DNA of 49,394 nucleotides from Kitasatospora sp. DSM 101779 (GCF_025655475.1 NZ_JAHTIK010000001.1:2641477-2690870); one strand, 5' to 3'. Positions 31,907 to 42,202 are shown, numbered from the stretch's first letter. Program-made: numbers and translations. Notes: generated by a model from the letters alone, not told the origin.

Positions 31907-32016
31907 TCTCCTCCACCCTGCGGCTCACCCAAGGAGCACGCGGGCCGGCACCCCGGGACACCCGATGGGCGGACGTCCGTGATGACGGGGCTGCCGCTGG
32001 GGAGTACTCCCCTCCG
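31901..32016 (-). ncRNA. yybP-ykoY manganese riboswitch aptamer
   Basis: 116 nt on the minus strand. Helix P1 pairs CGGAGG (32016-32011) with CCTCCG (31906-31901). The conserved loop after P1 5' strand reads GGGGAGTA and the strand before P1 3' reads GGAGGAGACC, matching the family's GGGGAGUA and AGACC elements; a CCCGTCATCACGG element and GCCGCAGGGTGG lie between. It starts about 4 nt after the predicted transcription start. Confidence 0.75.
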
Positions 32017-32026
32017 CTCTACGCCG

Positions 32027-32056
32027 AGGCTAACAGAATCCCCAAGACAAGGTAAA
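32027..32056 (-). promoter_or_regulatory. Promoter of riboswitch-terC transcript
   Basis: Minus strand -35 TTTACC (32051-32056), 18-nt spacer, -10 TAGCCT (32027-32032). The -35 is part of a tandem 9-bp repeat TTCTTTACC (32051-32068). Confidence 0.6.
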
Positions 32057-32118
32057 GAAGGTAAAGAACTGTCAGGCGCGGGGCCGGTCGGGGGTGCCGC
32101 GGGACAGCGCCGGCGGCC

Positions 32119-32700
32119 TCAGAGGTAGGGCTCGATCGCGGGCAGCATGTCCTGGAAGGTCCTGGCCCGCGCCGGTGCGCCGATCGCCTGCATCGCCCAG
32201 CCGCCCGCCGGCTCGCGGTACACCTTGGCCATGATCTGCCCGGTGTGCCGGCCGCCGGCCGCCAGCTCGTACCGGGCCAGTTCCTGGCCGGTGGACTCGT
32301 CGACCAGTCGGCAGTGCGCGTCCTGCACCTCGGCGAAGCTCTGGCCGGTGTACGAGCTGACGGTGAACACGATCTGGGTGATGTGCACCGGCACCCGCAG
32401 CAGGTCGACCAGGATCGCCTCGTCGTCGCCGCCTCCGCCGGCACCACCGGTCAGGTTGTCCCCGGTGTGCTGCACCGAGCCGTCGTTGCTCGCCAGGTGC
32501 TGGAAGAACACCACGTCGGAGGGGGTGCGCTCGGCGTACAGCAGGGCCGAGGCGTCCAGGTCGACCTGACGGCTGCGGCTGCCGAACAGCCCCTTGCGGA
32601 CGGCGGCCCGCCAGCCCAGGCCCATCCGGACGACCGTCAGCGACTCCCCCGAGCTCTTCTGCAGGCTGACGCTCTGCCCCTTGGCCAGATTCACCGACAC
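32119..32700 (-). CDS. TerD family protein
   Basis: 193 residues, a stand-alone TerD (tellurite-resistance/stress) domain. From GTG 32700 the protein begins MSVNLAKGQSVSLQKSSGES. Calcium-site elements are visible: QVDLDASALLY and TGDNLTGGAGGGGDDEAILVDL, then HITQIVFTVSSYTGQSFAEV and KVYREPAGGWAMQAIG. TerD proteins bind Ca2+ and are thought to form membrane-linked stress complexes with TerC-like proteins. It precedes the terC/alx riboswitch gene on the same strand but that gene has its own promoter. GAGGGAAG precedes the start. Confidence 0.93.
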   Translation of the reverse strand: MSVNLAKGQSVSLQKSSGESLTVVRMGLGWRAAVRKGLFGSRSRQVDLDASALLYAERTPSDVVFFQHLASNDGSVQHTGDNLTGGAGGGGDDEAILVDLLRVPVHITQIVFTVSSYTGQSFAEVQDAHCRLVDESTGQELARYELAAGGRHTGQIMAKVYREPAGGWAMQAIGAPARARTFQDMLPAIEPYL

Positions 32701-32855
32701 GGTGCTTCCCTCTCTCTCCTCAGCCCGGCGGGAGCGGTCCCACCGCACTCCGACGGAACACCCCGTTGCCGTCCCCCGGCTGAGGCCCCCAGTGCCCTGC
32801 GGCCGCACCGCCACCGCCCGCCGCAGCTGCGCGGCCGGGTCCTGTTCGACGACCG

Positions 32856-32888
32856 GTGCCCGCAGGCCAGCCTAGGGCCTGCGGGCAC
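32856..32888. promoter_or_regulatory. Inverted repeat around a -10-like element upstream of terD
   Basis: Perfect 12-bp inverted repeat GTGCCCGCAGGC (32856-32867) / complement (32877-32888). The 9-nt centre holds TAGGCT on the minus strand (32869-32874), a possible terD -10. It could be an operator or a uvrB-side hairpin. Confidence 0.4.
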
Positions 32889-32902
32889 ATGTCATGCAGG
32901 GT

Positions 32903-32934
32903 GCTCCCGCACCGGGGAGTGCCCCCGTGGGAGC
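32903..32934 (-). terminator. Hairpin after uvrB
   Basis: GCTCCCGC / GTGGGAGC outer stem (32903-32910, 32927-32934) and inner GGGG/CCCC, 15 nt beyond the uvrB stop. Confidence 0.6.
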
Positions 32935-32948
32935 GCGTCCGGAAGGGA

Positions 32949-35042
<2,094 letters not shown>

Positions 35043-35045
35043 CAC

Positions 35046-35531
35046 TCCACCGTACGGCCCAGCACCGACAGTGTCGGGCCCTACGGGCGAGCGGCCCCAG
35101 GTGCAGACGAACGGTGCGGACGGCGGGCGCCACAGACCGCCGTCCCCGGGGGTTCCGGTGCCCGGGGTGTGGACCAGCGGCTCGACGTGGATGTCCGAAC
35201 CGGCGGGCGCGGTGGAACCGGTCCAGAGGTTGATCTTCTGCCAGGCCTGGCCGTCGATCACCGGGACGGTGTCGGGTTGGCCGCCGCAGCTGTGTGCGGA
35301 GATCTGGCGGCGGCCGTTCTCGGGCCGGCCGACGCCGAGGCTGGCCGGCGACGTCCAGTACCCGGCGCAGACCGCGAACTTCTGGATCCGCCCGTCGTGC
35401 AGGTCGACGCCGTCACGGTGACACCCGCGGGCGGCCCCACGATCGGGGTCCCGGCCTGGACGGCGGCCGGTGCGGCGGTCGGCGGGGCGTCCGCCGTGGA
35501 CGAGGCCGTCCCGTGCGGACGGCGCGCACAT
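35046..35531 (-). pseudogene. Degenerate coding stretch between zapE and uvrB
   Basis: Minus-strand sequence with strong GC3 bias and protein-like composition. From about 35412 to 35046 it reads [20 protein letters not shown], then [13 protein letters not shown] and [13 protein letters not shown], and runs into the uvrB frame without a stop. Before about 35412 the coding-like frame shifts to [20 protein letters not shown] and PPAGVTVTA. The pattern suggests the remains of an exported protein with one frameshift and lost ends. I recognise no family; it could also be a sequencing error in an intact gene or chance. Confidence 0.35.
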
Positions 35532-35565
35532 CCCGGGGCCGAGCGGGGACGAACTCGACCCGGTG

Positions 35566-36630
35566 TCAGACCTTGGAACTGTCGCGGGCGAGGGCCACCA
35601 GGCGGGAGACGGCGCGGAGGTACTTCTTGCGGTAGCCGCCCCGCAGCATGTCCTCGGGGAAGACCTGGTCGAAGGGCACGCCGGAGGCGGTGACGGGGAG
35701 TTCGCGGTCGTACATCCGGTCGGCGAGGACGACCAGCCGCAGGGCGGTGGACTGGTCGTCGACCGGCCGGACGCCGCGCAGGAAGACGGCGTGGACGTCG
35801 TCGAGCAGTGCGCCGTACCGGCTCGGGTGGACGTTCTTGAGGTGTTCGAGCAGGGCGTCGAAGTCGTCCAGCGAGGCGCCGGGGGCGGTGGCGGCCCGGG
35901 CGGTGACCTCGTCGTCGGTGTACGGCGGCGGGGCCTCGGGCAGGCCGCGGTGGCGGTAGTCCTGGCCGTCGATCCGGACGGGTCGGAAGTGGGCGGCCAG
36001 GCCCTGGATCTCGCGGAGGAAGTCGGCGGCCGCGAAGCGCCCCTCGCCGAGCTTGTCGGGGAGGGTGTTGGAGGTCGCGGCGAGCTTGACGCCGTTCTCG
36101 ACGAGCCGGCTGAGCAGGGTGGAGACCAGGACGGTGTCGCCCGGGTCGTCCAGCTCGAATTCGTCGATGCAGAGCAGCCGGTGCCCGGAGAGGGTCTCGA
36201 CGGCGCCCTTGAAGGTGAGGGCGCCGACCAGGTTGGTCAGCTCGACGAAGGTGCCGAAGGCCTTGGGCCCGGGGGTGGCGTGCCAGAGCGAGGCGAGCAG
36301 GTGGGTCTTGCCGACACCGTAGCCGCCGTCGAGGTAGATGCCGGCGGGGGCGGCCGGGGCCGCGGCGGCGCGCCGGAACCAGCCGCGCTTCGGGGCGGCG
36401 CCGCTGCCGTTGAGGGAGGCCGCGAACTGCTCCAGGACCTGCACGGCCTCGTACTGGCTGGGCTGGGTGCTGTCCGGGATGTAGCTGCCGAAGCTGACGC
36501 CGGCGAACCGCGGCGGCGGGACCATCTCGGCCACCAGGCGCTCGGCGGGCACGACCGGTCGGCGATCGGTGAGGGCTGTCACGGTGGCCGTCTCGGTGGC
36601 GGTGACGTCGGCGTGGGGGGCTGCGGGCAC
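35566..36630 (-). CDS. zapE: Cell division protein ZapE (AFG1-like ATPase)
   Basis: P-loop ATPase of the ZapE/AFG1 family, in E. coli acting at the divisome. Up to 354 residues. Walker A is [20 protein letters not shown], Walker [15 protein letters not shown], with [14 protein letters not shown] (sensor region) and VFLRGVRPV later. GTG 36630 follows the -10-like TACCCT by 8 nt; GTG 36582 ([20 protein letters not shown]) is the conserved alternative and gives 338 residues. It is divergent from the RibD-like gene with only 37 bp between starts. Confidence 0.9.
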   Translation of the reverse strand: MPAAPHADVTATETATVTALTDRRPVVPAERLVAEMVPPPRFAGVSFGSYIPDSTQPSQYEAVQVLEQFAASLNGSGAAPKRGWFRRAAAAPAAPAGIYLDGGYGVGKTHLLASLWHATPGPKAFGTFVELTNLVGALTFKGAVETLSGHRLLCIDEFELDDPGDTVLVSTLLSRLVENGVKLAATSNTLPDKLGEGRFAAADFLREIQGLAAHFRPVRIDGQDYRHRGLPEAPPPYTDDEVTARAATAPGASLDDFDALLEHLKNVHPSRYGALLDDVHAVFLRGVRPVDDQSTALRLVVLADRMYDRELPVTASGVPFDQVFPEDMLRGGYRKKYLRAVSRLVALARDSSKV

Positions 36631-36638
36631 GGTAGTAC

Positions 36639-36644
36639 AGGGTA
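36639..36644 (-). promoter_or_regulatory. -10-like element of zapE
   Basis: TACCCT on the minus strand, 8 nt before GTG 36630, no Shine-Dalgarno. It lies inside the 37-bp divergent gap with the gene at 36668. Confidence 0.4.
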
Positions 36645-36667
36645 CGCCCCGTGGAAGACTCGCCACC

Positions 36668-37456
36668 ATGCAGCTCTTGATGAATCCGCTCACAGCCCCC
36701 GTCGCAGACCCGGCCGCGCTGGAGTCGCTCGCCGCCCTGTACGCGTACCCGGACGAGGCGGGCGCCGGGCGGCCGTGGCTGCGCGCCAACATGGTGTCCA
36801 GCCTGGACGGCTCGGCGCGGCTGGAGGGCCTGTCGGAGGGCCTGTCGAGCGCCGCGGACAAGCGGATCTTCGGGGTGCTGCGGGCGCTCGCGGACGTGGT
36901 GCTGGTGGGGGCGGAGACGGTCCGGGCGGAGGGGTACCGGCCGGCCCGGGCGCGGAAGGAGTTCGCGGCGGCCCGGGCGGCGGCGGGCCAGGCCCCCGCG
37001 CCGGTGATCGCGGTGGTCAGCCGGCGGCTCGCGCTGAACCTGTCGGCGCCGCTGTTCACCGAGCCGCTGGTGCGCACGGTGGTGCTCACCACGGAGGACT
37101 CCCCGGCCGAGGCGCGCCGGGCGGTGGCCGAGGTGGCGGACGTGGTGGTGGCCGGCGAGCAGTCGGTGGACCTGCCGGCGGCGGTGGCGGCGCTGGCGGC
37201 GCGGGGCTGGACCAGGCAGCTGACCGAGGGCGGCCCGCGGCTGCTGGGCGGGCTGGCGGCGGCCGGGCTGCTCGACGAGCTGTGCCTGTCGCTGGCGCCG
37301 CTCATGACGGCGGGCGATGCGCCGAGGATCGCGTACGGCGCCGCGGTGGAGAAGGTGCGGGCGATGCGGCTGGAGTCGCTGATCGAGGAGGGCGGTTTCC
37401 TGTTCGGCCGCTACGTCCGGGTGGACGGCGGTCCGGCCGGTCCGGCCACGGGGTGA
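36668..37456 (+). CDS. RibD C-terminal/DHFR-like pyrimidine reductase family protein
   Basis: 262 residues with the reductase fold of RibD C-terminal domain and dihydrofolate reductase. Family blocks are RANMVSSLDGSARLEG (substrate loop), ADVVLVGAETVRAEGYRP (nucleotide site) and LTEGGPRLLGGLAAAGLLDE. There is no deaminase domain and no rib genes nearby, so riboflavin synthesis is only one possibility; many actinobacterial members are uncharacterised NADPH reductases. ATG 36668 has GGAAG upstream. Confidence 0.87.
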   Translation: MQLLMNPLTAPVADPAALESLAALYAYPDEAGAGRPWLRANMVSSLDGSARLEGLSEGLSSAADKRIFGVLRALADVVLVGAETVRAEGYRPARARKEFAAARAAAGQAPAPVIAVVSRRLALNLSAPLFTEPLVRTVVLTTEDSPAEARRAVAEVADVVVAGEQSVDLPAAVAALAARGWTRQLTEGGPRLLGGLAAAGLLDELCLSLAPLMTAGDAPRIAYGAAVEKVRAMRLESLIEEGGFLFGRYVRVDGGPAGPATG

Positions 37457-37566
37457 CCCGGCCGCCCGCCGTGGTCCGTGTGGTGCGTGTGCAGCGTGAG
37501 GAAAGCTTCCGCCGGGCAAGATGAGGGCAGCGGACCGGGGGGCCTGCACTGTACGAAGGGACTCAC

Positions 37567-38025
37567 GTGTTCAAGACCGTACTGATGATCGAAAAGGCGC
37601 TGTCCGACGCGGACGTCGAGCTGGTCACCACGCTGCACGGCGACGAGAAGGTCTCCTTCGTGGTGCTGATGCAGCCGAGAGGAAGACAGGACGAGCTGTT
37701 GAGAGCACTCGACGACGTGGCGCTGGGCCATCTCGACAAGGCGGTGCACGAGCACGACGACGAGTCGGTGCCCACGGTGGCCGAGGAGTCCCTGGAACAC
37801 AGCCTGCGCCACCTGCGCGAGGCGGGCGCCGAGGCGACCGGCCGGGTGGTGGAGCAGAACCCGCTCGACGGCCTGCGGAGCGTGGTCGAGGAGCACGGCG
37901 CGGACGAGGTCCTGGTGCTGACCTCGCCGCACTTCGTGGAGGAGTTCTTCCACCGCGACTGGGCGTCGCGGGCGCGGCACAAGGTCGGTGTCCCCGTCCT
38001 CAAGCTGTTCGCCAGCGACTCCTGA
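37567..38025 (+). CDS. Small UspA-like hypothetical protein
   Basis: 152 residues, GTG start. The pattern (VLMIEKALSDADVELVTTLHG, then a helical middle EHSLRHLREAGAEATGRVV, and the end ADEVLVLTSPHFVEEFFHRD plus GVPVLKLF) resembles a universal-stress-type alpha/beta fold, but without a clear ATP-binding G-x2-G-x9-G loop. Homologues are, to my memory, sometimes mislabelled indole-3-glycerol phosphate synthase; nothing here supports that enzyme. It lies 90 bp before murC and may share its transcript. Confidence 0.75.
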   Translation: MFKTVLMIEKALSDADVELVTTLHGDEKVSFVVLMQPRGRQDELLRALDDVALGHLDKAVHEHDDESVPTVAEESLEHSLRHLREAGAEATGRVVEQNPLDGLRSVVEEHGADEVLVLTSPHFVEEFFHRDWASRARHKVGVPVLKLFASDS

Positions 38026-38115
38026 GCTCCTCCGCCGGTGGTGCAGAATCGTCCTTGCGGAACCACCGCGAGGGCGATTCTCGTCCTCTTAGTCCCCGGC
38101 TGTACGGAGCATCCC

Positions 38116-39522
38116 TTGAACGACGCCGCGCACGACCTGCACGCCCCGCACTTCATCGGCATCGGCGGCGCCGGGATGTCCGGACTGGCGAAGATCCTCG
38201 CGGTGCGGGGCGCCCGGGTCTCCGGCAGCGACGCCAAGGAGTCCGAGACGGTGCTGGCGCTGCGCGCGCTCGGCGCCCGGGTCGCCGTCGGCCACGCCGC
38301 GGAGAACCTGCCGGCCGGCACTAGCAGCGTGGTCGTCTCCAGCGCGATCCGCGCGGACAATCCGGAGCTCGCCGCCGCCCGGGAGCGCGGGATCCCGGTC
38401 GTGCACCGCTCCGACGCGCTCGCCGCACTGATGGGCGGCCGCCGCGCGCTCGCCGTCGCCGGCACCCACGGCAAGACCACCACCACCAGCATGCTGGCGG
38501 TCAGCCTCGGCGAGCTCGGCCTCGACCCCTCGTACGCGATCGGCGGCGACCTGGACGCGCCGGGCTCCAACGCGCACCACGGCACCGGCGACATCTTCGT
38601 CGCGGAGGCCGACGAGAGCGACCGCAGCTTCCACAAGTACGCGCCCGAGGTGGCGATCGTCCTCAACGTCGAGCTGGACCACCACGCCAACTACGCCTCG
38701 ATCGAGGAGATCCACCAGTCCTTCGAGACCTTCGTCGGCCGGATCGTGCCCGGCGGCACCCTGGTGGTCTCCGCCGACCACGAGGGCGCCCGGGAGCTGA
38801 CCCGCCGGGTCCGCGGCCGGGTGGGCCTGAACGTGGTGACGGTCGGCGCCGCCGAGGACGCCGACGTGCGGGTGCTCTCGGTCTCCCCGCGCGGCATGAC
38901 CAGCGAGGTCACCGTGCGGCTGGACGGCGAGGAGCTCTCCTTCACCGTCTCCGTGCCGGGCCGGCACTACGCGCACAACGCGGTCTCCGCGCTGGCCGCC
39001 GGCGTGGCGCTCGGCGTGCCCGCCGCGGACCTGGCGAAGGCGCTCGGCGCCTACACCGGCGTGCGCCGCCGGCTGCAGCTCAAGGGCGAGGCCGCGGGCG
39101 TGCAGGTGATCGACTCCTACGCGCACCACCCGACCGAGATGGCCGCCGACCTGGAGGCGATCCGCGAGGCCGCAGGCGCCGGCCGGGTGCTGGTGGTCTT
39201 CCAGCCGCACCTGTTCAGCCGGACCCAGCAGCTCGCCGACGAGATGGGCGACGCGCTGGCCCTGGCCGACGCCTCGGTGGTGCTCGACATCTACCCGGCC
39301 CGCGAGGACCCGATCCCCGGCGTCACCAGCGCCCTGATCGTGGACGCCGCCCGCCGGGCCGGCGCCGACGTCGCCGCGGAGCACGAGTTCGCCGCCGCCC
39401 CGGAGCGGCTGGCCGCCCTGGCGAAGCCGGGCGACCTGGTGCTCACCATGGGCGCGGGCGACGTGACCAACCTGGGTCCGGAAATTCTCGCCCGCCTCGC
39501 CGACGTTGCACCCGGTGCCTGA
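38116..39522 (+). CDS. murC: UDP-N-acetylmuramate--L-alanine ligase
   Basis: ATP-dependent cytosolic ligase adding L-Ala to UDP-MurNAc in peptidoglycan synthesis. 468 residues. N-terminal UDP-binding motif HFIGIGGAGMSGLAKIL, ATP loop AVAGTHGKTTTTSMLA, EADESDRSF, NVELDHHANY and the C-terminal DSYAHHPTEMAADLEAIR and FQPHLFSRT. TTG 38116 is the start: GGAG stands 6 nt before it and it gives the normal length; an upstream GTG at 38038 would add a non-conserved extension. Not in a division cluster here, as in other streptomycetes. Confidence 0.94.
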   Translation: MNDAAHDLHAPHFIGIGGAGMSGLAKILAVRGARVSGSDAKESETVLALRALGARVAVGHAAENLPAGTSSVVVSSAIRADNPELAAARERGIPVVHRSDALAALMGGRRALAVAGTHGKTTTTSMLAVSLGELGLDPSYAIGGDLDAPGSNAHHGTGDIFVAEADESDRSFHKYAPEVAIVLNVELDHHANYASIEEIHQSFETFVGRIVPGGTLVVSADHEGARELTRRVRGRVGLNVVTVGAAEDADVRVLSVSPRGMTSEVTVRLDGEELSFTVSVPGRHYAHNAVSALAAGVALGVPAADLAKALGAYTGVRRRLQLKGEAAGVQVIDSYAHHPTEMAADLEAIREAAGAGRVLVVFQPHLFSRTQQLADEMGDALALADASVVLDIYPAREDPIPGVTSALIVDAARRAGADVAAEHEFAAAPERLAALAKPGDLVLTMGAGDVTNLGPEILARLADVAPGA

Positions 39523-39535
39523 TGGGAGGACATCC

Positions 39536-39940
39536 GTGACCCACGAGATCCAGAAGACCGAGGCCGAGTGGCGGGCCCAGCTGTCGCCCGAGGAGTACCA
39601 CGTGCTCCGCGAGGCCGGCACCGAGCGCGCCTTCACCGGCGAGTACACCGACACCAAGACGGTCGGCGTCTACGGCTGCCGGGCCTGCGGGGCCGAGCTC
39701 TTCAGCAGTGAGACGAAGTTCGAGAGCCACTGCGGCTGGCCCTCGTACTTCGCGCCGCTGGCCGAGGACCGCGTCGAGTACATCCAGGACACGACCTTCG
39801 GGATGCGCCGGGTGGAGGTCCGCTGCGCCCGCTGCGGCAGCCATCTCGGCCACGTCTTCGAGGGCGAGGGCTACGACACCCCGACCGACCAGCGCTACTG
39901 CATCAACAGCATCTCGCTGACGCTCAAGCCCGCCGAGTAG
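39536..39940 (+). CDS. msrB: Peptide-methionine (R)-S-oxide reductase MsrB
   Basis: Repairs the R form of methionine sulfoxide in proteins. 134 residues. Four zinc Cys occur as CRAC and CARC; CGWPSYF and the catalytic Cys in RYCINS are intact, as is GHVFEGEG. GTG 39536 has GGGAGGAC upstream and lies 13 nt after murC, suggesting co-transcription. Confidence 0.95.
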   Translation: MTHEIQKTEAEWRAQLSPEEYHVLREAGTERAFTGEYTDTKTVGVYGCRACGAELFSSETKFESHCGWPSYFAPLAEDRVEYIQDTTFGMRRVEVRCARCGSHLGHVFEGEGYDTPTDQRYCINSISLTLKPAE

Positions 39941-40035
39941 GACCGGGCCCCGCGAGCACGCACCCGCACGCCCTGTCACCGCAGCGCCACACCGTGCCAG
40001 ACTGATCATCGGTCGAACCGCACGAGAGGACAACG

Positions 40036-42183
40036 GTGGCAGGGCGTCGCACTTCCGGAGTACTGGCCATGCTGGCGGAGGCACAGCGCCAACAGCACCG
40101 CCGGGAGGAGGCGCAGCGCCGCGCCGACGCGGCCGCGCAGCGCCAGTACGAGCGGGCCCGGCGGGAGGCCGAGCGGGCGGCGGCCCAGGGCCAGCGGGAG
40201 GCGCTCAGGGCCTACCGGCAGAGCCGGGAGGCGGACGCGGCCCGGCGCACGGCCGAGCTGGAGGAGCGGGTCGCGGCGCTGCGCGGGACGCTCGCCGCGG
40301 GCCTGCGCGGGCGGCCCTTCTCGCCCGCCGATCTGGCGGCGCCCGCGGCCGCCTTCGACCCCGGGCAGCTGGGGGTGCCGGTGCCGATGCCCGACCAGTC
40401 CTGGTACCTGATACCGCCGCTGACGGGCGCGCAGGCCTTCGACCCGGCGGCCCGCCGGACGTGGGACGAGCAGGCGGCGCAGGCCCGCGCCCGGTTCGAG
40501 CAGGACTGGTACGCCGCGCAGGCCGCCGAGCAGGAGCGGCAGCGCCGGCTCGCCGAGTACCGGGCCGAGTTCGACGCCTGGCTGGCCTCCCGGCAGCAGT
40601 TGGCGGCCCGGGCCGGGCAGCTGGTCGCCGGGCTGCGGTCGGAGGCGCCGGAGGCGGTCGAGGAGTACTTCGAGACGGCGCTGGGCTGGCGGGACGACTG
40701 GCCGGAGGGCTTCCCGCACACGGCCGAGGCCGTCTGGGACGCCGGGGCCCGGCAGCTGGTGGTGGAGTGGCCGCTGCCGGACTCATCGGTGGTGCCGGCG
40801 GTCGCCCGGCACCGGTACGTGAAGGCCGACGACCGGGACGCCGAGGTGGCCCGGCCGGCCGGCGAGCGGCGGACGCTGTACCGGGAGGTCGTGGCGCAGT
40901 GCGCGCTGCGGGTGCTGGCGGAGGCGTTCCGTGCGGACGACGGGGAGTTGCTCTCGTCGGTCGTGGTGCACGGCGTGGTGGAGGCCGTCGATCCGGCGAC
41001 CGGCCGTGAGGAGAGCCGCTGCCTGGTTTCGGTGGCCGCCGAACGGGCCGGGTTCCTGGCGCTCGACCTGGAGCGGGTCGCGGCGGTGGACTGCCTGGTG
41101 GAGGCGTTGGACGGCCGGCTGTCGGCGCGGCCCGACAAGCCGGAGGCCGTCCGGCCGCACGCCACCGGGTCCCCGTCCGCGGCCGCGGCCGCACCGGAGG
41201 GCGACGAGGGGCCGGACCTGTTCACCATGGATCCGATCGCCTTCGAGGAGCTGATCGCCGAACTGTTCCGCCGGCGCGGCCTGCACACCCGGACGACCGC
41301 GCGCAGCGGCGACGAGGGCGTCGACGTGCTCGCCGAGGACCCGGACCCGATCACCGGCGGCCGGATCGTCATCCAGGCCAAGCGCTACCGGCACACCGTG
41401 CCGCCCACCGCCGTCCGCGACCTGGACGCCACCATGGCCCGCTGCGGCGCCAACCGCGGCATCCTCGTCACCACCTCCGGCTTCGGCCCCGGCTCGCGGC
41501 GCTGGGTGGAGGGCCGGCCGCTGACCCTGGTGGACGGGCCGATGCTGGTCGCCCTGCTGCGCGAGCACGGCCTGGCCGGGCGACTCGGACCGGACGGTGC
41601 GGCGGGTCGCGGCACCCGACGGCAGGCGGCGCCTCCGGCACCGACGGTGCTCGCGCCCGGGCAGAACGCAGTGCTGCCGGAGAGCGCGCTCGGTGCGCTG
41701 ACCGTCCGCTTCTCCTCCGCGGGTGCGGACGCCGATCTGACGCTGCTGCTGCTCACCGCCGAGGGCCGGGTGCGCTCCGACGGGGACTTCGTCTTCTACC
41801 ACCAGCGCAGCGCGGCCGGCGGGGCGGTGCAGCTCGGCGAGAAGGCGGCCGCGGACGGGCGGCGCACGGAGTCGGCGGTGCTGCGGCCGGCGGACCTCCC
41901 GGCGGACGTCCACCGGGTCGCCGTCTCCGTCAACATGGACGCCGACACCGCCCTCACCTGCGCCGGGCTCATCGACGCCGACCTGCTGCTGCACGCCGCG
42001 GACGGCACCGCCTGGTCGTTCCGGCCGCCGTCCGACCCCGCGGTGTCCGCGATGCTGGTCGCCGAGGTCTACCGGCACCGGCCGGCCGGGGGCGCGGAGG
42101 TGTGGAAGGTCCGCGCGGTCGGCCAGGGCTGGGCGGACGGCCTGGCCGGCCTGGCCCGCGCCCACGGCGTCGACGTCGGCTGA
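40036..42183 (+). CDS. Mrr-type restriction endonuclease fused to a TerD domain
   Basis: 715 residues in three parts. Residues 1-~200 are Arg/Glu/Ala-rich, mostly helical, likely coiled coil. Residues ~400-515 form an Mrr_cat PD-(D/E)xK nuclease: FEELIAELFRRRG, GDEGVDVL with catalytic Asp430, then IQAKRY with Gln447 and Lys449, and ILVTTSGFGPGS. Residues ~545-713 match TerD: TAEGRVRSDGDFVFYHQ, then VWKVRAVGQGWADGLAGLAR and GVDV. The acidic calcium loop of stand-alone TerD is missing. Inferred role: nucleic-acid cleavage under a Ter-type stress or anti-phage switch. Confidence 0.85.
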   Translation: MAGRRTSGVLAMLAEAQRQQHRREEAQRRADAAAQRQYERARREAERAAAQGQREALRAYRQSREADAARRTAELEERVAALRGTLAAGLRGRPFSPADLAAPAAAFDPGQLGVPVPMPDQSWYLIPPLTGAQAFDPAARRTWDEQAAQARARFEQDWYAAQAAEQERQRRLAEYRAEFDAWLASRQQLAARAGQLVAGLRSEAPEAVEEYFETALGWRDDWPEGFPHTAEAVWDAGARQLVVEWPLPDSSVVPAVARHRYVKADDRDAEVARPAGERRTLYREVVAQCALRVLAEAFRADDGELLSSVVVHGVVEAVDPATGREESRCLVSVAAERAGFLALDLERVAAVDCLVEALDGRLSARPDKPEAVRPHATGSPSAAAAAPEGDEGPDLFTMDPIAFEELIAELFRRRGLHTRTTARSGDEGVDVLAEDPDPITGGRIVIQAKRYRHTVPPTAVRDLDATMARCGANRGILVTTSGFGPGSRRWVEGRPLTLVDGPMLVALLREHGLAGRLGPDGAAGRGTRRQAAPPAPTVLAPGQNAVLPESALGALTVRFSSAGADADLTLLLLTAEGRVRSDGDFVFYHQRSAAGGAVQLGEKAAADGRRTESAVLRPADLPADVHRVAVSVNMDADTALTCAGLIDADLLLHAADGTAWSFRPPSDPAVSAMLVAEVYRHRPAGGAEVWKVRAVGQGWADGLAGLARAHGVDVG

Positions 42184-42202
42184 AGGGACTCCCGGGGGCA
42201 GC

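Noticed and set aside
35046..35531. UvrB with a 160-residue N-terminal extension
   Set aside because: The frame is open, but UvrB's conserved N-terminus begins at GTG 35042, and the upstream part has its own apparent frameshift and no UvrB similarity.
37567..38025. Indole-3-glycerol phosphate synthase
   Set aside because: Too short and without TrpC catalytic motifs; the fold pattern is UspA-like.
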